From positions 124,001 to 188,000 of the forward strand of contig NZ_SRXU01000005.1 of assembly GCF_004792695.1 (NCBI RefSeq): 64,000 bases of DNA, given 5' to 3'. Positions 34,529-44,641 of the stretch are shown one piece after another. The notes under the pieces were generated by a model. The model ran no database searches. It was not told the DNA's origin and was given only the letters and a program-made list of their open reading frames with translations. Every line of letters starts with the position of its first letter. Position 1 is the stretch's first letter. Source of the stretch: Sphingomonas naasensis. GTDB lineage: Bacteria; Pseudomonadota; Alphaproteobacteria; Sphingomonadales; Sphingomonadaceae. The translations under genes and the position numbers were made by a program.

Positions 34529-35299
34529 CTAGAAGCGCCGCCACAGCGCGCCGGCGCCCCAGCCGAACAGCACCGAAAGCGCCACCGCGACAAGACCATA
34601 GGTGACCGAATAGTCGCGTGCGCTGCTCGCGACGAAGCGCTCGAAGCCCGATTTGCGGATGTCGATCGGGCGGACGGCGGCGGCGAGCACGCGGCCGTTC
34701 TGGATCAGGAAGGTCTCGGCGGTGAAGCGCCCCACCGGCACGCGCGCCGGGATGGCGAGCCGCGCGCGATAGAGCACCCCGCCGGTGATCTCCACCGCGC
34801 CCGGCGCTTCGTAATAGAGCCCGCTGCGGGTGCGCAGGTCGACCAGCCCGCGATCGAAACGCTGCTGCACCTCGGGAATCGCGCCCGAGGCGGGCGAGAG
34901 CTGGAGGCTGTCGACTCCCAGCTCGAAGATCGCGCGGGTGCGTTCGTCGACGATCTGGCGCACCGGCCGCGACGAGGCGATCGCGTAGAAGCTCGGCGCG
35001 GAGCGGTAGCGCATCGATTCGGCGTTGAGCCAGATGCCCGCGACCTTCGCCTTTTCGCGCACGAGGATCGCCTGGGTCGGGCCTTTGACCACCACGACGA
35101 TGTCGACCGGACCGTCCTCGGGATCGGGGGCGCGTCCGCGCGGATAGAGGATCGCGCCGAAGAGGAGCAGCTCGGCGCCGGTGAACGAATAGGCGATCTC
35201 GATATCGCGCTGCGAGACGTCGGGCACCAGCACCGGCTTGGCCTGCCCCATCAGCAAGGGCGCGCAGAGCATCAGCAGGGCGGCCGCGGCGCGCTTCAC
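34529..35299 (-). CDS. TIGR02186-type membrane protein
   Basis: 256 residues from GTG 35299, which overlaps the stop of the TauE/SafE gene (GTGA). An N-terminal signal peptide (ALLMLCAPLLMGQA) and a single C-terminal transmembrane helix (YGLVAVALSVLFGWGAGALW) frame a beta-rich periplasmic domain (RDIEIAYSFTGAELLLFGAI, DIVVVVKGP, VAGIWLNAESM). The pattern fits the alphaproteobacterial TIGR02186 family, commonly next to sulfite exporter genes. Its function is unknown; the genomic linkage suggests an accessory to sulfur-anion export. The family name is from memory and needs a profile search. Confidence 0.78.
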   Translation of the reverse strand: MKRAAAALLMLCAPLLMGQAKPVLVPDVSQRDIEIAYSFTGAELLLFGAILYPRGRAPDPEDGPVDIVVVVKGPTQAILVREKAKVAGIWLNAESMRYRSAPSFYAIASSRPVRQIVDERTRAIFELGVDSLQLSPASGAIPEVQQRFDRGLVDLRTRSGLYYEAPGAVEITGGVLYRARLAIPARVPVGRFTAETFLIQNGRVLAAAVRPIDIRKSGFERFVASSARDYSVTYGLVAVALSVLFGWGAGALWRRF

Positions 35300-36210
35300 A
35301 GCAGCTCGACCGAGAAGATCTCGTCGGGGCGCCACGCCAGCCCGAGCAGCATCCGCGCCGCGACGCAGAGCACCATCACCGCCAGCACCAGCCGCAGATA
35401 TTCAGGCTTCGCCTTCTGCGCGAGCCGCGCGCCGAGCTGCGCGCCGGCCACCGAGCCGAGCAGCAGCAGCGCGGCGAGGACGATGTCCACCGCCTTGGTG
35501 GTGGTGGCATGGACCATCGTCGCCACCGCGGTGACGAAGAGGATCTGGAACAGCGAGGTGCCGACGACGACCTGCGTCCCCATGCCGAGCAGATAGAGCA
35601 TCGCGGGGACGAGGATGAACCCGCCGCCGATGCCGAGCAGCACGGTGAGGATGCCGGTGACGAGGCCGAGCAGCAGCGGGGCGAGCGGCGAGATGTAGAG
35701 ACCCGAGCGGTAGAAGCGCCAGCGCAGCGGCAGCATCGCGACCAGCGGATGGTGCCGGCGCTTGCGCGGACGGGGCGGAACCGCGCCGCGTCCGACGCGG
35801 ACCGCGGTCACCGATTCGTGGAGCATCAGTCCGCCGATCGAGCCGAGCATCACGACATAGAGCACCGCGATCACGGTATCGATGACGCCGCTCGCCTGGA
35901 GCAGGCGGAACAGCCCGGCGCCGACCACGCTGCCGATCACGCCGCCGGCGACGAGCACCAGCCCCATATGGACGTCGACGCCGCCGCGCCGGAAATGCGC
36001 GAACACCCCCGAGACGCTGGCGCCGGTGACCTGACTCGCCGACGAAGCCGCGGCAACGGTGGGCGGAATGCCGTAGAAGATCAGCAGCGGCGTGGTCAGG
36101 AAACCGCCGCCCACGCCGAACATCCCCGAGAGCAGCCCGACGCCGAGCCCGAGGGCCACGATCACCAGCGCGTTCACCGACAGGTTGGCGATGGGGAGGT
36201 AGAGATCCAT
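35296..36210 (-). CDS. Sulfite exporter TauE/SafE family permease
   Basis: 304 residues with about eight hydrophobic helices in two repeats. TauE/SafE signatures are GVGGGFLTTPLLIFYGIPPTVAA and GIGGGFILVPAMLYLLGMGTQVVVGTS. The family exports sulfite, sulfoacetate or other organosulfur anions across the inner membrane. A central loop is basic (PPRPRKRRHHP). It overlaps the TIGR02186-type gene by four bases. The NfrB-like pair upstream on the same strand is separated by 48 bases, so a shared transcript is possible but the functional link is not. Confidence 0.9.
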   Translation of the reverse strand: MDLYLPIANLSVNALVIVALGLGVGLLSGMFGVGGGFLTTPLLIFYGIPPTVAAASSASQVTGASVSGVFAHFRRGGVDVHMGLVLVAGGVIGSVVGAGLFRLLQASGVIDTVIAVLYVVMLGSIGGLMLHESVTAVRVGRGAVPPRPRKRRHHPLVAMLPLRWRFYRSGLYISPLAPLLLGLVTGILTVLLGIGGGFILVPAMLYLLGMGTQVVVGTSLFQILFVTAVATMVHATTTKAVDIVLAALLLLGSVAGAQLGARLAQKAKPEYLRLVLAVMVLCVAARMLLGLAWRPDEIFSVELL

Positions 36211-36258
36211 TGCGGGCAGGCGATACCGCGTTTGCGCCGCCTTGCAAAAGCCCGGCGG

Positions 36259-37278
36259 CTAGAAATCGCTCCCCAGGGTCAGCGCCAGCCCCGAGCCCGG
36301 CCGGGCGTCGCCCGCGACACGCTGTCGCCAGTCGAGCGCGAGCCGGACCTTTTGCCGGCCGAGCGGCAGCGCGAGCGTTGCCGAGGGACCGATGTCGAGC
36401 CGCGCGGCGTCGCGCTGCGCCGCGCCCCATGCCCCGCCGCCCAGCCCGAGCCGAACGCCGCCGCCCACGGCCAGCGTCCGCGTCGCGCGCACCGCGCCAT
36501 CGGCATAGGGCTCGGTGCGCCGGCGCCGGATCGCGCCCGCCTGACCATAGGATTCGAGCGCGAAGCCGGGCGCGATCGTTCCGTCGAACCCGGTGATCAC
36601 GCCGACGCCGGGCCCGCCGGGCGCGCCGTCGAGCCCGAAGCGCTGCTCGACCACGAGCCGCACCGGCGCACGCGTCGGCTGCCAGTCGAGCCCGAGCGAG
36701 GCTTCGGCGCCCTTGCCGCGAAGCGGCGTCGCGATCCGCGCGAATGCCGCCAGCCGCCGGTCGGGAACCAGCGCATAGGCGAGACGAAACCCCGCCTGCC
36801 CCCCGCCGAGCTGGCTCGCACCTGGCGCGGCGCCGATCCCGGTGCCGGCGCGTGCGACCAGCCAGGCGCCCGCCGACCAGCGCGCAGGCAGATCGGGCAT
36901 GCGAACCGGTTGTGCCGCGATCGGCAGCGGCGACACCGCGCTGCCCGACATCGCGGGCGCGCCATATTGAACGAGCGCGAGCAGCGCCATCTGGACACGT
37001 TCCGGGTCGGATACCGGACGCGCAGCGCGCGCAGGAACGCGCGGATCGATCGACCGCATCGCCCGGGGCCTCGTCACTGCCGACACGGCGTGGACGGGCC
37101 CGGCGTGGATCGGCACCTGGGCGGGCGGGCTCCGGTTCGCCGCGAGCGCGGGCGGGGCGAGCGCCTCGATCGCCTCGGGGAGCGAGCCGGTCTGCGACCA
37201 GAGCAAGGCGACACGGACTCCGATCCAACCCAGCGCGACCAGCACGAGGAAGCGGATCGGCCGCCCCTGCCCGGTCAC
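36259..37278 (-). CDS. Probable outer-membrane beta-barrel protein, NfrA C-terminal-like
   Basis: 339 residues. An N-terminal hydrophobic segment (IRFLVLVALGWIGVRVALLW) and a Pro/Ala-rich linker precede about 200 residues of alternating strands ending in aromatic or hydrophobic residues (AGFRLAYALVP, LAAFARIATPL, ASLGLDWQP, VRLVVEQRFG, ALESYGQAGAI) and a terminal Phe (LALTLGSDF), all typical of an outer-membrane barrel. GTG 37278 overlaps the stop of the glycosyltransferase gene. In E. coli, nfrB (glycosyltransferase) pairs with nfrA (outer membrane, phage N4 receptor); this protein resembles the C-terminal barrel of NfrA without the TPR part. Similarity is by pattern and context only. Confidence 0.6.
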   Translation of the reverse strand: MTGQGRPIRFLVLVALGWIGVRVALLWSQTGSLPEAIEALAPPALAANRSPPAQVPIHAGPVHAVSAVTRPRAMRSIDPRVPARAARPVSDPERVQMALLALVQYGAPAMSGSAVSPLPIAAQPVRMPDLPARWSAGAWLVARAGTGIGAAPGASQLGGGQAGFRLAYALVPDRRLAAFARIATPLRGKGAEASLGLDWQPTRAPVRLVVEQRFGLDGAPGGPGVGVITGFDGTIAPGFALESYGQAGAIRRRRTEPYADGAVRATRTLAVGGGVRLGLGGGAWGAAQRDAARLDIGPSATLALPLGRQKVRLALDWRQRVAGDARPGSGLALTLGSDF

Positions 37279-38669
37279 GGCGCGGCTTGCCCGCACCGAT
37301 CGGATCCGGCGAGATCGGGGAATTCATGCGCGGTCTTTTCCCAGCGCGGCGCCGCGCCGAGCAGGATCCGCGCATAGAGCCCGATCGCCCGCCGCGCCGC
37401 GAACAGCGCGACGGCGTTCCCGACCAGCACCCGCGGCACCGACCACAGGGCCTCGCGATTGCCATAGGCGTGCCGGACGAACGCCGCACGCACCAGCAAC
37501 CGCCAGCCGAGCAGCGCGAAATTGGCCCAGAGCAGCAGCTGCACCCGCGGATCGAGCGCCGCCGCCGGGGTATCCGCGACGAGATGGAGCAGCGCCGATG
37601 CGCCCCAGAGGAGCAGCGTGGCATAGGCGATCGCGAGCACCGGCAGCGCCAGTGTCGCGCGGCGGTCGCGCATCCGCATCCAGTGATCGCCCGGGTTGAG
37701 CGTCGCGCGCCACCCGGTCCGGTCCCAGCCGGCGAGCGCGATGCCGGTCAGCCAGCGCGCCTTTTGACGGACCGCGGCATCGAAGCTGTCGGGGAACCAT
37801 GCGCGCACCGCCACCGGCGGGCCGCCCGGCGCTTCGGGGACGCGGGCGAGGCACACCTTGCCGCCCATCGCGCTGATCGTCAGGCCCAGCTCATAATCCT
37901 CGGTAAGGCTGGTCGCGTCGAAGGGCGCGCCGCCGCGCTGGTCGGCGATGCCGCCGAGCACGTCGCGCCGGATCGCGCAGCCGACTCCGGCCAGCGGCAG
38001 TCCGGCACCGAGCGCCTGGCGCACGACCAGTGTTTTCGCGTGCTGCTCGGCGAACTCGTCGCAATAATGGCCGGCTACGAAGCGCGATCGTGGATGCGGC
38101 AGCGGCAGCACGGGTAGTTGCACCGTCGCGCAATGCCGAAGCCATGCTGCATAGACCGCGAGCTCGCGCGGATGGACGATGTCCTCGGCGTCGTGCAGCG
38201 CGATGCCGAGCGTGGCGAAGCCTTCCGCCGCCTCGTCGTGCACCAGCGTCCGCCACAGCGTGTTGAGGCATCCCGCCTTGGTGGTGGGGCCCGGGACCTC
38301 GCCGATCACCAGCCGGACGCGGGCATCCTGCCCGGCAACAGCCGCGACTGCAGCGATCGTCGCCGGGTCATTGGGATAGGTGCCGACATAGATGCGATAA
38401 TCGTCGTGCTCGAACCGGGCGAGCGCGGCACGCAGCATCTGCCCGATCACGCAGGCTTCGTCCCACGCCGCGACGAAGATGACGATCCGGCCGTCTCCAT
38501 CGGCGACGGGCGCCGGCTCCGGCGAGGCGCGCGGCCGGAAACGCAGGTTGAACCAGCGGCCGCCGTAGATCAGATCGACCAGAAGATCGTCGATTCCGCC
38601 GACGAGAAACCAGATCGCGGCGAACAAGGTCGCCTCGCGCGCAATCGCGTCTATCGCGGTGATCAGCAC
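37275..38669 (-). CDS. NfrB-like membrane glycosyltransferase (GT2)
   Basis: 464 residues. One N-terminal helix (AREATLFAAIWFLVGGIDDLL), a cytoplasmic GT2 domain, then two to four C-terminal helices (LPVLAIAYATLLLWGASALL, LLLWANFALLGWRLL). Catalytic motifs: IVIFVAAWDEACVI, ALHDAEDIVHP (DxD-like), SLTEDYELGL (TED) and RQKARWLTGI (QxxRW), as in processive polysaccharide synthases. The closest recognisable family is NfrB; the c-di-GMP-binding MshEN-type C-terminal domain of E. coli NfrB is missing because the protein is much shorter. It forms a four-base-overlap pair with a barrel-like protein, suggesting surface polysaccharide synthesis and export. Confidence 0.82.
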   Translation of the reverse strand: MLITAIDAIAREATLFAAIWFLVGGIDDLLVDLIYGGRWFNLRFRPRASPEPAPVADGDGRIVIFVAAWDEACVIGQMLRAALARFEHDDYRIYVGTYPNDPATIAAVAAVAGQDARVRLVIGEVPGPTTKAGCLNTLWRTLVHDEAAEGFATLGIALHDAEDIVHPRELAVYAAWLRHCATVQLPVLPLPHPRSRFVAGHYCDEFAEQHAKTLVVRQALGAGLPLAGVGCAIRRDVLGGIADQRGGAPFDATSLTEDYELGLTISAMGGKVCLARVPEAPGGPPVAVRAWFPDSFDAAVRQKARWLTGIALAGWDRTGWRATLNPGDHWMRMRDRRATLALPVLAIAYATLLLWGASALLHLVADTPAAALDPRVQLLLWANFALLGWRLLVRAAFVRHAYGNREALWSVPRVLVGNAVALFAARRAIGLYARILLGAAPRWEKTAHEFPDLAGSDRCGQAAP

Positions 38670-38854
38670 GGCCGTCCCTGCACCGCGAAATCTCCGATTC
38701 GGATGCAGTCATCTTCTGCATTGTTTATTAAATGATCAAGTTGACTTGCACCGCGCGCCGCCGATTCGACTCCGTTTCGGAGTCAGTCAATTCGCCGTTG
38801 GCCTGTCATCCGGCCCCGGCTAGGGTGCTGCCGCCACTGGGGGGAACACGTGCC

Positions 38855-41800
38855 ATGAAGCTCATTGCCCGGCTCGGATTGCTGGCGCTGATCGCCGCGC
38901 CGCTCGGCGCCACGCTGGCGATGGGCGACAATAGCCCCCAGGTCGAGATGGCCACGCCCGGCATGGGCGGCGGCGCGATCGAGCGCTTCACCGCGCGCTT
39001 CAACCAGCCGATGGTGCCGTTGGGCGATCCGCGTGCGGCGGGTCCGTTCACGGTCGAATGCCCGGTTGGCGGCGAAGGGCGCTGGGTCGATCAGCAGACC
39101 TTCGTCCACGAGTTCGCCAGCCCGCTCCCCGGCGGCGTGACCTGCACCTTCACCTTGAAGGACAAGCTCAAGAGCCTCGCCGGCTATGCCGTGAGCGGCC
39201 AGACCAAATTCACCGTCGACAGCGGCGGCCCGATCGCGCGCGCGGTGCTGCCGAGCCGCTATGGCGGCGAGATCGAGGAGGACCAGACCTTCCTCGTCGC
39301 CGCCAATCTCGCGCCCAACCCTTCGTCGGTAACCGCCAATGCCTATTGCGCGGTCGACGGCATCGGCGAGAAGATCCCGGTCGACGTGCTGCCCGCCGAT
39401 GTCCCTGGCAAGGTGCTCGCCGGGCTCGGCACCGATCGCTGGCAGGTCCAGAGCTTCCTCGAGGAAGCCGGGCTGCCCAAGGCGCTGCCCGCCAACGAGG
39501 CGGAGCGGGTAAAGGCCACCGCCAGCGTCGTCGCGCTCAAATGCCGCCGACCGCTGCCGCCGGGCCGCGACGTCGCGCTCGTCTGGGGCAAGGATATCGC
39601 CAGCACCTCGGGCCGCGCCGCGGGGACCGACCAGCGCTTCGACTTCACCGTGCGGAAACCCTTCACGGCGCGCTTCGAATGCTCGCGGGTCAATGCGCAG
39701 GCCGGGTGCAGCCCGGTACAGGACGCATGGGTGCGCTTCTCGGCCCCGATCCCGCGCGCACAGGCCGAGGCCATCCGCATCACCCTGCCCGACGGCAAGG
39801 CGCTGACGCCGGTCTTCTCCGACGAGGAGAAGCGCAAAGCGACGATCGCCGACATCAAGTTCAAGGCGCCGCTGCCCGCCTCGACGACCGCGAAGCTGAC
39901 GCTTCCCGCCAACCTCGCCGACGAGAGCGGCCGGCCGCTCTCCAACGCGGCGCATTTTCCGCTCGACGTCCGCTTCGACGAGGCGCCGCCGCTGGTGAAG
40001 TTCGCCGCCGATTTCGGCATCCTCGAAGCCGCCGAGGGCGGCGTGCTCCCGGTCACCGTCCGCAATGTCGAGCCGCAGCTCGGCGGCAAGCAGATGGCGG
40101 TCGGCGGCCAGAGCCTGCGCGTCGCGGGCGGCGACGGCGAGGTCGCCAAATGGCTGCGCGCGATCGACGACGCCGCCGAGACCAAGACCGACGAGGTCCA
40201 GCGCGGCGAGGAGACGATCCGGATCAACCAGACCGGCGCCAAGCCGCTGCTCACCCCCGCCACCGGCAAGCCGTTCCAGGTCTCGCTGCCCGGCAAGGGC
40301 AAGGAGTTCGAAGTCGTCGGAATCCCGCTGACCAAGCCCGGATTCTATGTCGTCGAGCTCGCCAGCCCGCGGCTCGGCAACGCGTTGCTCGGCCGCAACG
40401 CGCCGCGCTATGTCGCGACCGGCGCGCTGGTCACCAACATGAGCGTCCACTTCAAATGGGGCCGCGACCAGTCGCTGGTCTGGGTGACCGCGCTCGACAG
40501 CGGCAAGGGCGTCGGCAGCGCCGAGGTGCGCATCACCGACAGCTGCACCGGCCAGCTGCTGGCGAAGGGCACCACCGATGCCTCGGGCCGGCTCGGCGTC
40601 CCCGCCGGGCTGCCCGAGCCCGAGACCTATTCGAGCTGCGAGAACGGCAACGCCTCGCCGCTGATGGTCTCGGCGCGCAAGGCCGACGATTTCAGCTTCA
40701 CGCTCACCCAATGGGGCGAGGGCATCCGCCCCTATGATTTCGACCTGCCCTATGGCTGGCAGAAGCAGGAGCAGATCTTCCACACCGTGCTCGACCGCGC
40801 GCTCGTCCGCCAGGGCGAGACGGTGCACATGAAGCACATCGTCCGCCAGCCGATCGCGAGCGGCTTCGGCGCCTCGCCGGCGTTCACCGGCACGCTGCGC
40901 CTGTCGCATCGCGGCTCGGACACCAAATATGATCTGCCGCTGAGCATCGACGCCAACGGCATCGGCGAAACCGAATGGGCCGCGCCGCAGGGCGCCAAGA
41001 TGGGCGATTACGACATCCAGGTGGTCCGCACCGAAAACGGCGACGAGAAGACGCTCTACACCGGCCAGTCGTTCAAGGTGGACGAATACAAGCTGCCGAC
41101 GATGAAGGCCTCGATCGCGGGGCCGAAAGAGGCGGCGGTGCGCCCGTCGACGCTGCCGCTCGATCTGTTCGTCGGCTATCTCTCGGGCGGCGGCGCCGGC
41201 AATCTGCCGGTCGAGCTGCGCGTCGGCTGGTTCGAGGGCGTCAGCGCGCCCGACGGCTATGACAGCTACAGCTTCGGCGGCCGCGCGCTGACCGAAGGCG
41301 TGAAGCCGCTCAACGGCGATGACGAGACCGACGAGCAATCGACCCCGCTGCCGCCGACCCAGACCTTGCCCGTCACGCTCGGCGCCGACGGCACCGCGCG
41401 CACCTCGATCGAAGTCCCGCAGAGCCTCGATCAATCGACCAACATGCAGATCGAGATGGATTATCAGGACGCCAATGGCGAGATCCTGACCGCCTCGCGC
41501 CGCATTCCGATCTACACCAGCGCGGTCCAGCTCGGCATCAAGACCGATGGCTGGCTGATGAAGCACGACGATCTGCGCCTGCGCTTCGTCGCGCTCGACA
41601 CCTCGGGCAAGCCGCTCGCCAACCAGGACATATCGGTCGAGCTCTACAGCCGCGAGATCCTCACCGCGCGGCGCCGGCTGATCGGCGGCTTCTACGCGTA
41701 CGACAACCAGATGAAGACGACCAAGCTGAGCGCGACCTGCTCGGCGACGACCGATGCGCAGGGGCTGGCGAGCTGCCAGCTCGATCCCGGCGTGTCGGGC

Positions 41801-44614
41801 GAGGTCTATGCCGTCGCGACCACCAAGGACGCCAACGGCAATGTCGCCCGCGCGACGCGCTCGACCTGGCTGGTCGGCGACGACGATTGGTGGTTCGGCG
41901 GCGACAATGGCGACCGGATGGACGTCATTCCCGAGCAACTCGAATACAAGGCGGGCGAGACCGCCAAATTCCAGGTCCGCATGCCCTTCCGCGAGGCGAC
42001 CGCGCTGGTGACCGTCGAGCGCGAAGGCGTGCTCTCCAGCTTCGTCGTCGGCCTCTCGGGCAAGGATCCGGTGATCGAAGTGCCGATGCCGGCGAGCTAT
42101 GCGCCCGACGTCTATGTCTCGGTGATGGCCGTCCGCGGGCGCGTCTCCGGCTGGGCGAACTGGCGCTCGAACCTCGCGCGCGACTGGGGGCTGCCCTTCT
42201 CGCAGGACGGCGGCAAGCCGACCGCGACGGTCGATCTCGCCAAGCCCGCCTATCGCATGGGCATCGCAAGGGTGAAGGTCGGCTGGGAAGGCCATCGCCT
42301 CGGCGTCGCGGTGAAGGCCGAGAAGGCCAGCTACGCGGCGCGCGACATCGCCAATGTCGACGTGCAGGTGAAGAACCCCGATGGCTCGCCGGCGCGCGAG
42401 GCGGACGTGGCGTTCGCCGCGGTCGACGAGGCGCTGCTCCAGCTGGCCCCCAATGAGAGCTGGGACGTGCTCACCGCGATGATGGGCGATCGGCCGATCT
42501 CGGTGCTCACCTCGACCGCGCAGACCCAGGTCGTCGGCAAGCGACACTATGGCAAGAAGGCCGTCGAGGCCGGCGGCGGCGGCGGCGGCGATCTCTCGGG
42601 GCTCAACCGCGAGAATTTCCAGCCGGTGCTGCTGTGGAAGGGCAAGGTGCCGCTCGACGGCAATGGCCATGCCCGGGTGCAGGTGCCGCTGTCGGACGCG
42701 CTGACGTCGTTCAAGCTGGTCGCGATCGCCACCAACGGCGCGCAGCTCTTCGGCACGGGCGAAGCGAGCGTAAGGACGCAGCAGGATCTGAGCATCTATC
42801 CGGGCGTGCCGCAGGTCGTGCGCACCGGTGACAGCTTCGGGGCGATGTTCACGCTGCGCAACGGCTCGGACAAGCCGATGCGGGTGACCGCGACCGTCGC
42901 GCTCAACCCCGCGGTTGCCACCGGCAAGCCGCTGACCGTCGAGATCCCGGCGGGCGGCGCCGCGCCGGTGAGCTGGAACCTCACCGCGCCGAACCAGGCC
43001 GGCAAGCTCAGCTGGACGGTCTCGGCCCGATCGGCCGACGGCAAGGCCGTCGATCGCGTGACCGTGGCGCAGGACGTGATCCCGGCCGTGCCGGTCGAGA
43101 CCTGGGCGGCGAGCCTCGCCCGGGTCGGCGAAGGCACCAGCTTCTCGATCGCCGCGCCGGCAGGGGCGCTGCCCGGCTTCGGCATGGTCGACGTGACGCT
43201 CGCCGACACGCTCGCGCCGCCGCTCCAGGGGGTGCGCGACTACATGGCCGCCTATCCCTATGGCTGCCTCGAGCAACGCACCTCGCGCGCGATCGCGCTC
43301 GGCGACGCCGGCATGTGGAACGGCATCGCCGGCGAGCTGCCCGCCTATCAGGACAATGACGGCCTGCTGCGCTACTTCCCCGGCGAATGGGCGGGATCGG
43401 AGGCGCTGACCGCGTACATCCTGTCGATCACCGGCGAGGCCGGACTGCCGCTGCCCGAGGCACCGCGCGCCAAGGCGATCGATGCGATGAAGGCAGTGCT
43501 CGACGGCCGGCTGCGGCGCGAGGACTATGGCGATGTCCGGCTCCAGCGGATCGCCGCCTTCGCGGCGCTGGCACGACAGGGTGCGGCGAACGCGACCATG
43601 CTCGGCCAGCTGGGCATCGCCCCGGCAGAGATGCCGACTGCATCGCTGACCGACTATCTCGCCGCGCTGGGCAAGGTGCCCGGGCTCGCCAATGGCGCGC
43701 AGCTGCGTGCCGCGGGCGAGGCGGAGCTGCGCAAGCGACTCGTCTATGAAGGCGCGCGGATCGACCTGAGCGACAAGGGCAACATGCCGTGGTGGCTGAT
43801 GTCGTCGGACGACGAGGCCGCGATCAAGGCGGTGCTCGTCACGCTCGGTCGTCCCGGCTGGCAGGACGAGACCGCGAAGATGATGGTCGGCGTGGCGATG
43901 CGCCAGCAGCGCGGCCATTGGGACACGACCACCGGCAACGCCTGGGGCACGATCGCGGCGCGCAAGTTCATGGCCGCCTATCCGGCCGAAGCGATCGCCG
44001 GGATCACCACGGCCAGCCTCGGGTCCGCGACGATCACCCGGCCCTGGCCGCTGATGGAGCCGCAGCGCAGCTTCAGCCTGCCGTTGCCGGCGGCGACCAC
44101 GCCGCTGGTGCTGCGTCAGGCGGGCGGCGCGGGTCCGTGGGCGTTCGTCCGAGTCAAGGCGGCAGTGCCGCTCACCCAGCCGCTGATGGCCGGGTACAAG
44201 ATGACCAGGCAGGTCAGCGTGGTGCAGGGGCTGGTGCCCGGGCGCTACACGCGCGGCGACGTGATCAAGGTGACGATCAGCGTCGATGCCTCGACCGAGC
44301 GCAACTGGGTGGTGATCAACGATCCGGTGCCGACCGGCGCGACCGTGGTCGGCAATCTCGGCGGCCAATCGGCGATGCTCGCCAGCGAGGGCGGCACCGC
44401 CGAAGGCGTCGCGCCGAACTGGATCGAGCGCGGCCAGGGATCGTGGCGGGCCTATTATGGCTGGGTGCCGCGCGGCAGCTTCACCATCTCGTACGTGATG
44501 CGCCTGAACGCTGCCGGGCGGTTCAGCCTGCCGGCGACGCGGGTGGAGGCGATGTACTCGCCCGAGATTCGCGCGCAGCTGCCCAATGCCGTGATGACGG
44601 TGGCGGAGCGGTGA
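38855..44614 (+). CDS. Bacterial alpha-2-macroglobulin with intact thioester
   Basis: 1919 residues with a signal peptide (LLALIAAPLGATLA). Bacterial A2M is a periplasmic protease trap. Repeated beta-sandwich (MG) domains fill the N-terminal two thirds (for example VWVTALDSGKGVGSAEVRITD, LVRQGETVHMKHIVRQP), then the A2M domain (YPGVPQVVRTGDSFGAMFTL) and the thioester domain with YGCLEQRTS, Cys1471-Leu-Glu-Gln1474 in the canonical CxEQ form. The receptor-like C-terminus ends with YSPEIRAQLPN. A bait region probably lies near a Gly-rich segment (AGGGGGGDLSG). ATG 38855 is chosen for its signal peptide. It is followed by pbpC, the classic yfhM-pbpC pairing. Confidence 0.93.
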   Translation: MKLIARLGLLALIAAPLGATLAMGDNSPQVEMATPGMGGGAIERFTARFNQPMVPLGDPRAAGPFTVECPVGGEGRWVDQQTFVHEFASPLPGGVTCTFTLKDKLKSLAGYAVSGQTKFTVDSGGPIARAVLPSRYGGEIEEDQTFLVAANLAPNPSSVTANAYCAVDGIGEKIPVDVLPADVPGKVLAGLGTDRWQVQSFLEEAGLPKALPANEAERVKATASVVALKCRRPLPPGRDVALVWGKDIASTSGRAAGTDQRFDFTVRKPFTARFECSRVNAQAGCSPVQDAWVRFSAPIPRAQAEAIRITLPDGKALTPVFSDEEKRKATIADIKFKAPLPASTTAKLTLPANLADESGRPLSNAAHFPLDVRFDEAPPLVKFAADFGILEAAEGGVLPVTVRNVEPQLGGKQMAVGGQSLRVAGGDGEVAKWLRAIDDAAETKTDEVQRGEETIRINQTGAKPLLTPATGKPFQVSLPGKGKEFEVVGIPLTKPGFYVVELASPRLGNALLGRNAPRYVATGALVTNMSVHFKWGRDQSLVWVTALDSGKGVGSAEVRITDSCTGQLLAKGTTDASGRLGVPAGLPEPETYSSCENGNASPLMVSARKADDFSFTLTQWGEGIRPYDFDLPYGWQKQEQIFHTVLDRALVRQGETVHMKHIVRQPIASGFGASPAFTGTLRLSHRGSDTKYDLPLSIDANGIGETEWAAPQGAKMGDYDIQVVRTENGDEKTLYTGQSFKVDEYKLPTMKASIAGPKEAAVRPSTLPLDLFVGYLSGGGAGNLPVELRVGWFEGVSAPDGYDSYSFGGRALTEGVKPLNGDDETDEQSTPLPPTQTLPVTLGADGTARTSIEVPQSLDQSTNMQIEMDYQDANGEILTASRRIPIYTSAVQLGIKTDGWLMKHDDLRLRFVALDTSGKPLANQDISVELYSREILTARRRLIGGFYAYDNQMKTTKLSATCSATTDAQGLASCQLDPGVSGEVYAVATTKDANGNVARATRSTWLVGDDDWWFGGDNGDRMDVIPEQLEYKAGETAKFQVRMPFREATALVTVEREGVLSSFVVGLSGKDPVIEVPMPASYAPDVYVSVMAVRGRVSGWANWRSNLARDWGLPFSQDGGKPTATVDLAKPAYRMGIARVKVGWEGHRLGVAVKAEKASYAARDIANVDVQVKNPDGSPAREADVAFAAVDEALLQLAPNESWDVLTAMMGDRPISVLTSTAQTQVVGKRHYGKKAVEAGGGGGGDLSGLNRENFQPVLLWKGKVPLDGNGHARVQVPLSDALTSFKLVAIATNGAQLFGTGEASVRTQQDLSIYPGVPQVVRTGDSFGAMFTLRNGSDKPMRVTATVALNPAVATGKPLTVEIPAGGAAPVSWNLTAPNQAGKLSWTVSARSADGKAVDRVTVAQDVIPAVPVETWAASLARVGEGTSFSIAAPAGALPGFGMVDVTLADTLAPPLQGVRDYMAAYPYGCLEQRTSRAIALGDAGMWNGIAGELPAYQDNDGLLRYFPGEWAGSEALTAYILSITGEAGLPLPEAPRAKAIDAMKAVLDGRLRREDYGDVRLQRIAAFAALARQGAANATMLGQLGIAPAEMPTASLTDYLAALGKVPGLANGAQLRAAGEAELRKRLVYEGARIDLSDKGNMPWWLMSSDDEAAIKAVLVTLGRPGWQDETAKMMVGVAMRQQRGHWDTTTGNAWGTIAARKFMAAYPAEAIAGITTASLGSATITRPWPLMEPQRSFSLPLPAATTPLVLRQAGGAGPWAFVRVKAAVPLTQPLMAGYKMTRQVSVVQGLVPGRYTRGDVIKVTISVDASTERNWVVINDPVPTGATVVGNLGGQSAMLASEGGTAEGVAPNWIERGQGSWRAYYGWVPRGSFTISYVMRLNAAGRFSLPATRVEAMYSPEIRAQLPNAVMTVAER

Positions 44615-44641
44615 CACTTCGCCCGCCGAAGTACCTGACGT

